NCBI GenBank assembly: GCA_037693485.1
Contig: CM075345.1
Location: 88,804,001 to 88,868,000, forward strand
Source: Kitagawia praeruptora
Taxonomy: Eukaryota > Streptophyta > Magnoliopsida > Apiales > Apiaceae
DNA: 64,000 bases
Reading direction: 5' to 3'
Shown in pieces: positions 33,547-43,249 of this stretch; position 1 is the stretch's first letter, and the number at the start of each line of letters is the position of its first letter. Position numbers and translations under genes: made by a program. The notes under the pieces are model-generated. The model was not told the origin of the DNA, made no database searches, and worked only from the letters and a program-made list of their open reading frames with translations.

Positions 33547-36500
33547 GGCACAAGGGTCAGTACCCTAGTCGTGGACAGTGGATGTTCAGGACACATGACA
33601 GGAAATAAAGCCCTGCTATCAGAGTTTGAGGAGAAGGCTGGCCCAGAAGTTTCCTATGGAGATGGCAACATAGGACATACACTGGGATATGGCAATATTA
33701 ATCTTGGAAATGTCATCATCACAAATGTAGCTCTGGTTCCAGGACTCAAGCATGATCTGCTATCTGTGAGTCAAATCTGTGACAGAGGATATCATGTGGA
33801 TTTTCAGCCTGAATATTGTCAAGTGATCAGTAAATCTACAGGGAAAGTTGCTCTAGTTGGAAACAGACACAATAACATCTATGAAATTAAATTGTCAACA
33901 AACACAAATGGCAAAGCAGTGTGTCTGTCTACAAGGATGTCCAGTGAAGAGAGTTGGAAATGGCACAAGAAACTCTCTCATTTGAACCTGAACAACATCA
34001 ATGAGCTAATCAAGAATGATCTTGTTAGAGGTCTACCAAAGTCTTTATTGAATGTAGAAGGACTGTGTGATTCTTGTCAAAAGGCCAAACAGAGAAAAGC
34101 CACCTTCAAAAGCAAAACTGAGTCTTCAATTGTTGATCCTTATCATCTACTACATGTTGATCTTTTTGGTCCAGTGAATGTGATGTCTCTTGGAAAGAAG
34201 AAATATGCTCTTGTCATTGTTGATGAGTATACCAGGTACACATGGGTATATTTTCTTGCAAAGAAGGATGAAACTGCATTAACACTGACAGAACATATAT
34301 TACAACTGGAAAAAGGGTCAGAAAATCAAGTGAAGATAATCAGAAGTGACAATGGAACTGAGTTCAGGAATTCATCAATGGAAGAATTTTGCAAGAGTAA
34401 AGGGATAAAACAAGAGTTTTCTGCACCTGGCACTCCACAACAAAATGGTGTAGTGGAGAGGAAGAACAGAACCTTGATAGAAGCTGCCAGAACCATGCTA
34501 GATGAAGCAAAGTTGCCAACATATTTCTGGGCAGAAGCAGTTCAAACTGCTTGTTTTACTCAAAATGCAACACTGATCAACAAGCATGGTAAAACACCAT
34601 ATGAAATGGTGAAGAAGAAAAAGCCAAATCTAAAATATTTTCATATTTTTGGATGCAAATGCTTTGTGTTGAAGACTCATCCTGAACAGTTGACCAAGTT
34701 TGACCTAAAGGCAGATGAAGGAATTTTTGTTGGCTATCCACTGTCAACAAAGGCATTCAAAGTTTATAATCTGAGAACTAGAGTGATCATGGAATCAATT
34801 CATGTGTCATTTGATGACAAGAAAATAACTGGACTTGAAGATGTAAATGAACATGATCAACTGCACTTTGAAAATGAAGAATTATTCTCTGAAAAAGTAA
34901 ACTCTGATCAGACTGATTTAACAAACTCTGTTCATCTAAACTCTGAACCTCTACTGGTAAATACTGAAGAAACTCTTCAATCAGAAACAAGGGAAGAACC
35001 AGTTGAGGGGGAGCATGAAGAATCACATCAAAGTGATAATTCAAACACTGAAAGTGACTCAGTTAATGATTCTGAATCAAACTCTGTTGATTCAAACTCT
35101 GTTGATTCAAACTCTGTTGATAATTCTGAGAAGTCACATTCAGGGGGAGCATCAGAAAATGAAGAAAGGCACCAAGAAAATCAGGAGAGTATGGATCAAG
35201 GGGGAGGATCACATGATGACAGAAGCAATCTGCCTTCTGCAAGAAAATGGACTAAATCACACACACCTGATTTGATTATTGGTGATCCAGATGTAAAAGT
35301 AAGGACAAGAAGTGCAACAACAAATGAATGTCTGTTTCATGCATTCTTGTCACAATCTGAGCCAAAGAAAGTGGAAGAAGCTCTTAAAGATGCTGACTGG
35401 ATAACAGCAATGCAAGAAGAGCTAAATGAATTTGAAAGAAATGAAGTGTGGACACTTGTACCAAGGCCCAAGAACAGATCCATTGTTGGTACTAAATGGG
35501 TTTTCAGAAATAAAACTGACAGTGAGGGTGTTATCACAAGGAACAAGGCGAGACTGGTTGCAAAAGGCTATTCACAACAGGAAGGAATAGACTATGATGA
35601 AACATTTGCTCCAGTGGCTAGATTGGAGGCAATCAGAATTTTTCTAGCATATGCCTCTCATATGAAATTCAAAGTGTTTCAGATGGATGTAAAAATTGCA
35701 TTTTTGAATGGAAAACTTGAAGAAGAAGTGTTTGTGGAACAACCACCAGGGTTTGTAGATCCAAAATATCCAGATTATGTCTACAGGTTAGACAAGGCAC
35801 TCTATGGACTTAAGCAGGCACCAAGGGCATGGTATGAAACCCTTGCCAAATTTCTACTAGAAAGTGGATTTCACAGAGGTACTATTGACAAAACTCTGTT
35901 TTACTTCCAAAATGGTAGTGACTTACTTTTAGTTCAGATATATGTGGATGACATTATTTTTGGGTCTACTAATGATAAACTCTGCAAGAAGTTTGCCAAA
36001 CTCATGCAGTCAAGATATCAAATGAGTATGATGGGAGAGCTTAGTTATTTTCTAGGCCTACAGGTGAAGCAAACAGATGATGGAATTTTTATAAATCAAG
36101 CAAAATATACCAGAAACCTTCTCAAGAAATTTGGTATGCTTGATTGTTCATCTGCAACAACTCCCATGGCAACTGCAACAAAATTGGACAAAGATGCAGG
36201 GTCATTAGTAGATATGACAAGTTACAGAGGAATGATTGGTTCTTTACTTTATTTGACAGCTAGCAGACCTGATATCATGTATGCAACTTGTTTGTGTGCA
36301 AGGTTCCAGGCAGATCCAAGAGAACCACATTTAACAGCAGTAAAGAGGATATTCAAGTACCTCAAGGGCACTATGACTTTGGGGTTGTGGTATCCAAGAG
36401 AATCAGAGTTTAAACTACTTGGTTATTCAGATGCAGACTTTGCAGGATGTAAGATAGACAGAAAAAGCACCAGTGGAAGTTGTCAATTTCTGGGTGACAG

Positions 36501-36885
36501 ACTTGTTTCCTGGTACAGCAAGAAACAGAAGTCAATATCTACATCTACTGCTGAAGCAGAGTATATTGCTGCTGGTAGCTACTGTGCACAGATTTTATGG
36601 ATGAAGAATCAACTGCTGGATTATGGATTAAGGTATACCAAGATACCTATTTACTGTGATAATCAAAGTGCTATTGCAATGACAGGTAATCCAGTACAAC
36701 ATTCAATGACAAAGCACATCAGCATAAGGTATCACTTCATCAGAGAGCATGTAGAGGAAGGGAACATTGAGCTTCACTTTGTGTCTACAGAACAACAACT
36801 TGCAGATATCTTCACCAAGCCATTGAGTGAAGCTACATTTACAAGACTGGTCAATGAACTAGGAATGGTCTCTAGTTTTGACTAG
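33547..36885 (+). CDS. pol: SIRE-B Pol, intact
   Basis: Numbered from the TTG at 33541, the protease is at LVVDSGCSGHMTG (D12). The HHCC region is WHKKLSHLNL...CDSCQKAKQR. Integrase D207 (HVDLFGPVN), D270 (RSDNGTEF) and E306 (NGVVERKN) give exact D,D35E spacing. RT has GYSQQEGIDYDETFAPVARLE and YVDDIIFG (D803, D804). RNase H has GYSDADFAG (D964), STAEAEY (E1005/E1007) and YCDNQSAIA (D1040). The frame is continuous to 36885. MDVKIAFLNG replaces the more usual MDVKSAFLNG. Three NSVDS units in the integrase-RT hinge are encoded by AAACTCTG repeats. There is no ATG at the start; expression must be as a Gag fusion or from an internal ATG. Confidence 0.96.
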   Translation, partial: GTRVSTLVVDSGCSGHMTGNKALLSEFEEKAGPEVSYGDGNIGHTLGYGNINLGNVIITNVALVPGLKHDLLSVSQICDRGYHVDFQPEYCQVISKSTGKVALVGNRHNNIYEIKLSTNTNGKAVCLSTRMSSEESWKWHKKLSHLNLNNINELIKNDLVRGLPKSLLNVEGLCDSCQKAKQRKATFKSKTESSIVDPYHLLHVDLFGPVNVMSLGKKKYALVIVDEYTRYTWVYFLAKKDETALTLTEHILQLEKGSENQVKIIRSDNGTEFRNSSMEEFCKSKGIKQEFSAPGTPQQNGVVERKNRTLIEAARTMLDEAKLPTYFWAEAVQTACFTQNATLINKHGKTPYEMVKKKKPNLKYFHIFGCKCFVLKTHPEQLTKFDLKADEGIFVGYPLSTKAFKVYNLRTRVIMESIHVSFDDKKITGLEDVNEHDQLHFENEELFSEKVNSDQTDLTNSVHLNSEPLLVNTEETLQSETREEPVEGEHEESHQSDNSNTESDSVNDSESNSVDSNSVDSNSVDNSEKSHSGGASENEERHQENQESMDQGGGSHDDRSNLPSARKWTKSHTPDLIIGDPDVKVRTRSATTNECLFHAFLSQSEPKKVEEALKDADWITAMQEELNEFERNEVWTLVPRPKNRSIVGTKWVFRNKTDSEGVITRNKARLVAKGYSQQEGIDYDETFAPVARLEAIRIFLAYASHMKFKVFQMDVKIAFLNGKLEEEVFVEQPPGFVDPKYPDYVYRLDKALYGLKQAPRAWYETLAKFLLESGFHRGTIDKTLFYFQNGSDLLLVQIYVDDIIFGSTNDKLCKKFAKLMQSRYQMSMMGELSYFLGLQVKQTDDGIFINQAKYTRNLLKKFGMLDCSSATTPMATATKLDKDAGSLVDMTSYRGMIGSLLYLTASRPDIMYATCLCARFQADPREPHLTAVKRIFKYLKGTMTLGLWYPRESEFKLLGYSDADFAGCKIDRKSTSGSCQFLGDRLVSWYSKKQKSISTSTAEAEYIAAGSYCAQILWMKNQLLDYGLRYTKIPIYCDNQSAIAMTGNPVQHSMTKHISIRYHFIREHVEEGNIELHFVSTEQQLADIFTKPLSEATFTRLVNELGMVSSFD

Positions 36886-38896
36886 AGATGTTGGTTAGAC
36901 TCAAAAACTTATTGCTCATGTTTTCTGTAAATTGTTAAGTGCTATGTGAACCTTAGTATTAAACTCTGTTATGCATGCTTATGTTTAAACCTTGTTAAAC
37001 TCTGTCAGTATGTCTGTCTGTTAAACACTGTTGATATGTTGGATACACTCAGTGAATTCAGAATTGATTATTGTCTGAATGAAAACACCAATGAAGAAAA
37101 ATGTATGAAGCATGATTCTCAGTAAATAAATCATGATTCTTTCTGAGTCACTGTAATCTAATCAGACTTTGTGCAGTAAATCAACACAGCATGATACTGT
37201 TTCATATTTATAGCATCTCTTAGTTTATTCAGTCCTAAACTCTGAGTCTATGAATATTGTGTGCATTGCCTCTCATAAATAATTTTGGTTATTGATGAAC
37301 TCTAAACTCTGATAAGTGACATTCTGTTTCCAAAGGTATGGTTCATGATGATTCCTTGTTTGTACTTGTGAAAACCATAAAACTTGAGATGTGTCATTGA
37401 TTAGTTTGGTGAGTTCAGATTCATGTCTACAACCTGTGAGAGTTTGAGCCAAATCAGTGATTGATACATTTTCTATCAATCAGTATTTATTGTTGTGTGA
37501 TATTCATCAGGTAGTATGTTTCTCTAGAACTTGTATTAGACCATTTTGAGACTACATGATATGTGTGTGCATGAAAATGATAAAGGCAATAGGATTTACC
37601 ATTTCTTCAAACACTGTTCAAAAATTCTTTTGAACTTTGTTCAAACACTGTATAAACACTGTTCATAAATTCCATCCTTAGTAAACCCCTTTGAGCCTTA
37701 TTAACTGCTCATTTTTCTTATACTCTGAAGTGTTAAGAGCAGTTATATTTTTTTTTCTCAAGCAGATGAGTGTTTCTCAAGAAAAGAAAAGTTTACTCAG
37801 TATATATGCTAAATAAAAAAAATAATAAAAAAATAATAAAAAAATAATAATAAAAAAAAAAAGGCATATATACTGATCTTGTACAAATATGTACTGAATA
37901 CTTTGTTCTATTAAGATGTTCAGCTTGAAGTCACTCATGAATAAAACATCTCTTTTCATCTGTTTGATTTTACTCCATTTAAAACCCTGAATAAAGTCCT
38001 TTTGATTTGTGCATACATGTACTCAAAGTAGTGTAGATTTGGTGGACATTCAAGCATATGGTAGATTCTGCTATTTCTGATTGAATGTGAGTGTAAACAC
38101 TTCACCTAAACACTTGTGTGTTTGAGAGTTTGTGAGATTATCCAGTTCATGACTGTTATTCACTGAATGATGCTCTGATTTCAATCTCTTGATATTTTTG
38201 TCTTTAAAGACTGTGTGCTTACTTGGATAATCATGGACATCAAAGGGAATGGAAGTTTTCAGATTTCTGTATTACAGTAACTACAGAGTTTAGCATTCAT
38301 CAAACTATCAGTGTTTACTATGAGAGTTTGTGCATTCAGTGTTTATTGATTCTTGTTATGGATGTGATGAAATACTAGATGCTCTAAAAATTGATTTAAG
38401 TAAACTCTGCTTCACACACACTTAATTCACAACTGTGCAATTTTTGAAAGGGTTTTAGTGATAAAGTTGGATAATTGATAAACACTGTTGAGTTGTGTTA
38501 AGTACTCTGAGGTAAAATCTCATTGAGATGATTTGACTATTTTGCAGTAATTGGGGTAGTTGACAACTGTTAATTAGTGTAATTGTCGTGATTATAGGAA
38601 TGACAGCGGTAATTATTAAGTGATCCATTGGTTGTTTGACACGTGTCCCATGTTAATGTCCCACTCACACACTACTCTACAACAGTTGCGCGCTTTTACT
38701 AAATAAACGATTGAGTTTTAATTTTACTCAAATCGTCTTTAGTCTCTTACTCTATATCGATTCACATTCACCCACTCACAGTTACTTGCATATTCATTCA
38801 CTTTCACACTTCTCATATACTCTCCTTCACATTTTGATAAACACTTACAGTGCATACACATCTTTTCTCTGAATATCTTCGTATCACTTTTTACTG
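36886..38896 (+). promoter_or_regulatory. SIRE-B spacer between pol and ORF3
   Basis: About 2 kb with no convincing gene. At least a dozen AAAC[T/A]CTG copies or complements are spread through it (36959-38490). A-rich low complexity is at about 37815-37862. The last 150 bp become CT-rich with a TATA-like CTCTATATCG near 38750, consistent with a separate promoter and leader for ORF3. Unlike SIRE-A and SIRE-C, no small acidic gene is seen here. Confidence 0.5.
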
Positions 38897-41800
38897 ATGG
38901 CAACTAAAGCGTTTGATGCAGCAGGGTTAGTTTTTCTTCCTAGTAACTATGCAGCACCACTGGAGAATGCAAATGCTCCAGAGGCGTTTCATTTGTTCCA
39001 AAACTTCTTGAAAGATTCTGAAATAGGGAAGGCTTTAACTGCACCACCAATACTATCTGCTTCACAAATTGCCGCCTTCTGGACAAACTCTGTATATGAT
39101 GATGGAGAAGAGTCTAGCACTCCCACAATCACTTTCACTCATGATGAATCAGAGTATATTATTACTCCAACTACTGTTAGGGATGCTCTAGATTTTGAGA
39201 CACACACTTCTTACAGTGTTGTTGGTCATGATCGCTTGAGGACAATGTTGGAGCAAATTGGATGTGCAGGAAACTTGAATAAGATAGGGTCTTTGAGACG
39301 GCCAAGTTTGAGAAAGGAATGGAGTTTCTTTTTCGATTGCATCACAAGAGCTTTTGGAAAGAAGACAACAAACTGGGATGCACTTCCTCTGGATACTCTC
39401 CAAATTGGTCATGCTCTACTATATGGAGGTAACTTCGATTTTGGTAGACTAGTACTAATGAACTTGGGAGAGCGTTTGTCTGAGACTACTACTGTCTATT
39501 TTGCTCGTTTTTGTCAATTGCTATTTACTGCCTGTGTGCCTAACATTCCAATTGATGAAGCTGATGTTATTCAGCCTTTTCAAGTTGCTAAAAGAATGTT
39601 TTCTTATTTGACAAACAAAGATGTCACTAAACAGCAAATACCTGAGATGTTTATGCCTTTAGCCTTACAAAACTATGTAAACCAACCACAAGACCCTCAA
39701 TCACCACAACAAATGCCTGAACCAATAGACACCATAAACTCTGAACCAACACCTACGACACCCACACCCACTGTACCTACTACATCTCATCAACCACAAC
39801 CAGAAACAATAAACTCTCCACCATTAAACACTGAAACCTCAAACACTAAAATCTTAAACACTGAAACCTTAAACTCTGAGCCAGCACCTACTGAACAACC
39901 CAAAACCAAGCCAAAAAGAAAGAAACACACTGCCCAAAACACTAAACACTCAAAGGATAAACAAACAATACCTGGAGCTGTTTATACAAGAAGGAAGAAA
40001 CAGAAAGCAAACAGACCTTCCCTTTCACCACCAAGAGAGAGCTCAAGTGAAGATGAAGAGGAGAATGTGGTGCCTCCAATCAAGAAAAGGAGATTAATTC
40101 TTTCTGATTCAGATGAAGAGAATCTTGTTGAAGCTCCAGAGGTGGTTTCTCAGCACACACCTACTGTTGAGGATGAAGAACATGTTTCTGTACCTGCAGA
40201 GGTTGAAATACCTGCAGAGGATAATGTAGCTGACAAAGTTGAAATACCTGCAGAGGTTGAAATGCCTGCAGAGGATATTGTTAATGATGAAATACCTACA
40301 GAGGATAAAATGCCTGTAGAAGAGGATAACAGAGATGGTTTTTCACCATTGGATAATATTTTTGACACATTTGAACCATTCTCTGATCCTATCTCACCTA
40401 TTGTTCATACTGAAGCTCCTGGTGTAGCTGATGAGCTTGCAGTAAAAGTTCCTGAAGCTGAAGCATCACACACAGAGCTGGTATCTTCTCCAATTCAAGA
40501 CAAAGGTGATGAAGTTGATCAGACAACCAAGATAATTTCTGAATGCATACCTGTTGAAGCTACAAAGGTAAACTCTGTTGCAGAGCCTGTGCAACATGAG
40601 GAGACTGTTGAAAAGGTTGCAGAAGTTGTTGCAGAAACTGTGGCTGACACTGCTCAGCACAGTGGTTTTTTAAAAGATACTCAAGTTAAAGATGCAAGTG
40701 CTGAAGATGATTCTGACAGTAGTGCAAACTCTGATTCCTTTGTGAGTGCACCAGCACAGACAGATAATAAGCATACACCTTTTGATCAGCCTTGTCCATC
40801 TCATGCAGTTGAAGTAGAGCATCTTGCTAAATCTGCTGAAAATTGGTATAAACAAGACTGTATTTTTCCAAAAGGGAGAGCATCTGAGTTTGTTAAGCAA
40901 ATTGCAAAGCAAATTTCAAATCCAGAGATCTTATCCTGTTTAAAGGCAACTGTGGTACAAGTCAAGACTCTGGAAGGAAATTTTGCTGAAACAAAACAAG
41001 AGATTGCTTCTTTAAAGACTGAGATACAGTCCAGAGAATTGAAGATGGAAAGAGAGTCCAAAATAAAAGCTGTCCAGCTGTCTAAAGTTCAAGACACTCT
41101 CTTTGCCAGGCTAGGAAAAGTTGAAGAAAATCAGACTGCTTTGTTTTCTAAGGTGGATTCCATTGCTAACTCTTTAGAGCTCATTACATCAATACTTATA
41201 CCTGATGATGTCAAAAAGGGGGAGAGAGTGGCTAAGTATAAATGCAAAGTTTCTCAAACTCTGACTCAAAAGGATGATGCTGGAGATGGAGGGGCAAGTG
41301 ATAAGAGCAAGGTCTTAAACTCTGAAAAGCAAACTCTGAGATCTGGCAAATCTTTTAAATCACAGTCTGTTGGAATAAACACTGAAACTCAAGGTACTTC
41401 AAAGACCAAGAGTTTGGAATTAATATCAAATCCAAAGACTGATGAGGAGTTAGCTGTTAAGCTTTTTATGGAAGAGAATGCAGAAGGAGTTACTTTAGAA
41501 GATGCTAAAGCTGAAGAGAAGAGTTTACAAGAAAAGCATCTGAAAGCTCTAAAGTCTGAAAAAGCAAAGAAGAATGTGAAAGTTGCTAAAGCTGCAAAGC
41601 CTGTTCTTAAAGGCATTCAAATCAAAGAACCTGTTGGTACAAATCAAAGAATGCAAGTATTCAGAAAACCAACAGATGCAGAAGCCAAGCAAAAGCTGAA
41701 AAGTATAGTTACAACCTCTGTTGATACACATGTTGTACAGAAGAATGAAAACACAACCTCTGTTGCTGCACAAGTTGTGACCACACCATTATTGTCTTCT

Positions 41801-42580
41801 CAGTTGAAATCAACATTTAAGAAGGGTGCTCCTCATGATTCAAGACTAGAAGCTACAATTCCAATGGATTTTACTGATGGTAGAGCTTTATCTGGTAAAG
41901 TTGGATACAACAAAGGAGGCATAGGCTCACACAGAGATAAAAGGCAATATGTTGGTCCTAGAGATCCTTCTTCACTGTCTGTTCCAGGTCGTGGTGTCAC
42001 TCAAGAGAGTTTAGACAAACTGGAGTCAGTACAGCTTGTATATCAAAAGAGTCTAGAGAAGGATTTCTTGCTATATTTCATGGCTGATGGAACAGTATTT
42101 AAAGTTTCTGAAAAGGATATCGAATTAAAATACTGGGAAGAACTTGAATATGTTCTGTATATTTTCAGAGTGAGAAATCAAAGAGCTCAGTCAGTTGCAA
42201 ATGTGCTTCAACAAAGAATGATTCAAAACCTTGCAAGAAGGCAAATGAAATTCAACAGCAAGAATGTTCCTAAATACAGAGATTGGAATGGAAATTTGAT
42301 AGAAATGGAGAAAGGGACTACAAAACTGAAGACTGATCTTGGAATCACTGTTCTGGATTTTAATGTGAAATCTGAGGAAGTGAAATACATAAGGCTGGGA
42401 AATGAAATGAGAAGAAACAAAATCTACGATCTTAGAGCTGCTATCTATCAAACTGATGAGAAAGATCCTCAGTTGAGAGAAATCAAGAAAGCTATGCAGA
42501 TAGAGCTTGAAAATGCTGAAAGAAGGTTGCTTATAGACTATCTCAGAACAATGCCTGATCTGCAAGAGATTAGAAATTAA
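38897..42580 (+). CDS. SIRE-B ORF3, 1227 aa, intact
   Basis: The ATG at 38897 follows a CT-rich leader. The N-terminal ~255 residues form a conserved domain (LRKEWSFFFDCITRAF, NWDALP, IGHALLYGGNFDFGRLVL) shared with SIRE-A and SIRE-C ORF3. It recalls the 'putative plant transposon protein' domains of other plant retroelements. A disordered Pro/Thr/Glu-rich part follows, with NLS-like clusters near residues 340 (KPKRKK) and 395 (IKKRRL) and imperfect repeats of (V)E(I/M)PAEx (40195-40330). A coiled coil lies at ~680-765, then a KKGE motif, and a C-terminal domain from ~1035 (YFMADGTVFKVSEKDIELKYWEELEYVL is its core, given here only as YFMADGT and KYWEELEYVL). No signal peptide or membrane segment is evident, so an envelope role is doubtful. 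Confidence 0.9.
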   Translation: MATKAFDAAGLVFLPSNYAAPLENANAPEAFHLFQNFLKDSEIGKALTAPPILSASQIAAFWTNSVYDDGEESSTPTITFTHDESEYIITPTTVRDALDFETHTSYSVVGHDRLRTMLEQIGCAGNLNKIGSLRRPSLRKEWSFFFDCITRAFGKKTTNWDALPLDTLQIGHALLYGGNFDFGRLVLMNLGERLSETTTVYFARFCQLLFTACVPNIPIDEADVIQPFQVAKRMFSYLTNKDVTKQQIPEMFMPLALQNYVNQPQDPQSPQQMPEPIDTINSEPTPTTPTPTVPTTSHQPQPETINSPPLNTETSNTKILNTETLNSEPAPTEQPKTKPKRKKHTAQNTKHSKDKQTIPGAVYTRRKKQKANRPSLSPPRESSSEDEEENVVPPIKKRRLILSDSDEENLVEAPEVVSQHTPTVEDEEHVSVPAEVEIPAEDNVADKVEIPAEVEMPAEDIVNDEIPTEDKMPVEEDNRDGFSPLDNIFDTFEPFSDPISPIVHTEAPGVADELAVKVPEAEASHTELVSSPIQDKGDEVDQTTKIISECIPVEATKVNSVAEPVQHEETVEKVAEVVAETVADTAQHSGFLKDTQVKDASAEDDSDSSANSDSFVSAPAQTDNKHTPFDQPCPSHAVEVEHLAKSAENWYKQDCIFPKGRASEFVKQIAKQISNPEILSCLKATVVQVKTLEGNFAETKQEIASLKTEIQSRELKMERESKIKAVQLSKVQDTLFARLGKVEENQTALFSKVDSIANSLELITSILIPDDVKKGERVAKYKCKVSQTLTQKDDAGDGGASDKSKVLNSEKQTLRSGKSFKSQSVGINTETQGTSKTKSLELISNPKTDEELAVKLFMEENAEGVTLEDAKAEEKSLQEKHLKALKSEKAKKNVKVAKAAKPVLKGIQIKEPVGTNQRMQVFRKPTDAEAKQKLKSIVTTSVDTHVVQKNENTTSVAAQVVTTPLLSSQLKSTFKKGAPHDSRLEATIPMDFTDGRALSGKVGYNKGGIGSHRDKRQYVGPRDPSSLSVPGRGVTQESLDKLESVQLVYQKSLEKDFLLYFMADGTVFKVSEKDIELKYWEELEYVLYIFRVRNQRAQSVANVLQQRMIQNLARRQMKFNSKNVPKYRDWNGNLIEMEKGTTKLKTDLGITVLDFNVKSEEVKYIRLGNEMRRNKIYDLRAAIYQTDEKDPQLREIKKAMQIELENAERRLLIDYLRTMPDLQEIRN

Positions 42581-42723
42581 AGTCTGTAAGAATTTTCTTA
42601 TTTTCTGTAGAATTTGTTAAGTAATAGCTTAAACTCTGTTTGTATGTTAAACACTGTAAAACTTTGTATTTGTTTTGACATCATCATTTACTGTAAACTT
42701 GTACATTCTTGCTAATGGATAAG

Positions 42724-42734
42724 TTGGGGGAGAT
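42724..42734 (+). other. SIRE-B polypurine tract
   Basis: TTGGGGGAGAT immediately before the 3' LTR TGTTAG, the plus-strand priming site. Similar AGGGGGAG tracts recur inside pol (35005, 35142, 35199). Confidence 0.9.
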
Positions 42735-43249
42735 TGTTAGAAATGATTGATGAGAACAGTGTTTGGAAGCTAAAGTCAGAAAACAGAGTTTAGCTGGAAG
42801 CAGTCAGAGTTTAGTTAAACACTGACTGGAAGCGCAACAGAGGTTGTTAAACTCTGTAGCGGTATTGTCTGAAGAGTCAACAGTGTTTGTAGATTATTTC
42901 AAGATGAATATGGAAGCAATATCTTTGAAGATTGGAAAGCTGTCAAAGAGATTGAGTTGACTTGGAAGACTGAAGCAATCGTGATTGATATCAATTGTAT
43001 AGCTTGATTATAGGAGAATCAGTTACTGATTGTACGAAGCTGTATGTTCTATAAATACAGTTAGGTTAACCCTAGAAGGGTAGTCGAACATTGAGAAATT
43101 CATTGATTGTAACCTAAGCAGCTCTCTGTGATATTTACATCACTGAGAGAGGAATTGTTAATTCCAAACAGTTTTTAATTGTTAAACAGTGTGTTCTTGT
43201 TAAGTTACTCATACAGTATTTGATTGCTTATTGTGTATTCGACCTAACA
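42735..43249 (+). mobile_element. SIRE-B 3' LTR
   Basis: 515 bp, identical to 30715-31229 in a line-by-line reading. TATA box at 43050-43056. Confidence 0.96.

Larger units (their letters stand above)
30715..43249 (+). mobile_element. SIRE-B, complete Ty1/copia Sirevirus-like retrotransposon, 12.5 kb
   Basis: A full element: 515 bp LTRs (30715-31229 and 42735-43249) that I read as identical over their whole length, a PBS, gag, pol, a 2 kb spacer, ORF3, PPT, and a 5 bp GTTGT duplication on both sides. It sits in the protease of SIRE-C in the same orientation. Identical LTRs imply very recent insertion. Pol (1112 codons after GGC) and ORF3 (1227 aa) are open. Gag has a single TAG, which lies within the putative intron. 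The extra ORF after pol, length and copia order fit the SIRE/Maximus lineage. Confidence 0.95.

Noticed and set aside
37777..37959. Hydrophobic 60-codon minus-strand ORF in the SIRE-B spacer.
   Set aside because: It is the translation of an A-rich simple repeat and is not a credible membrane peptide.
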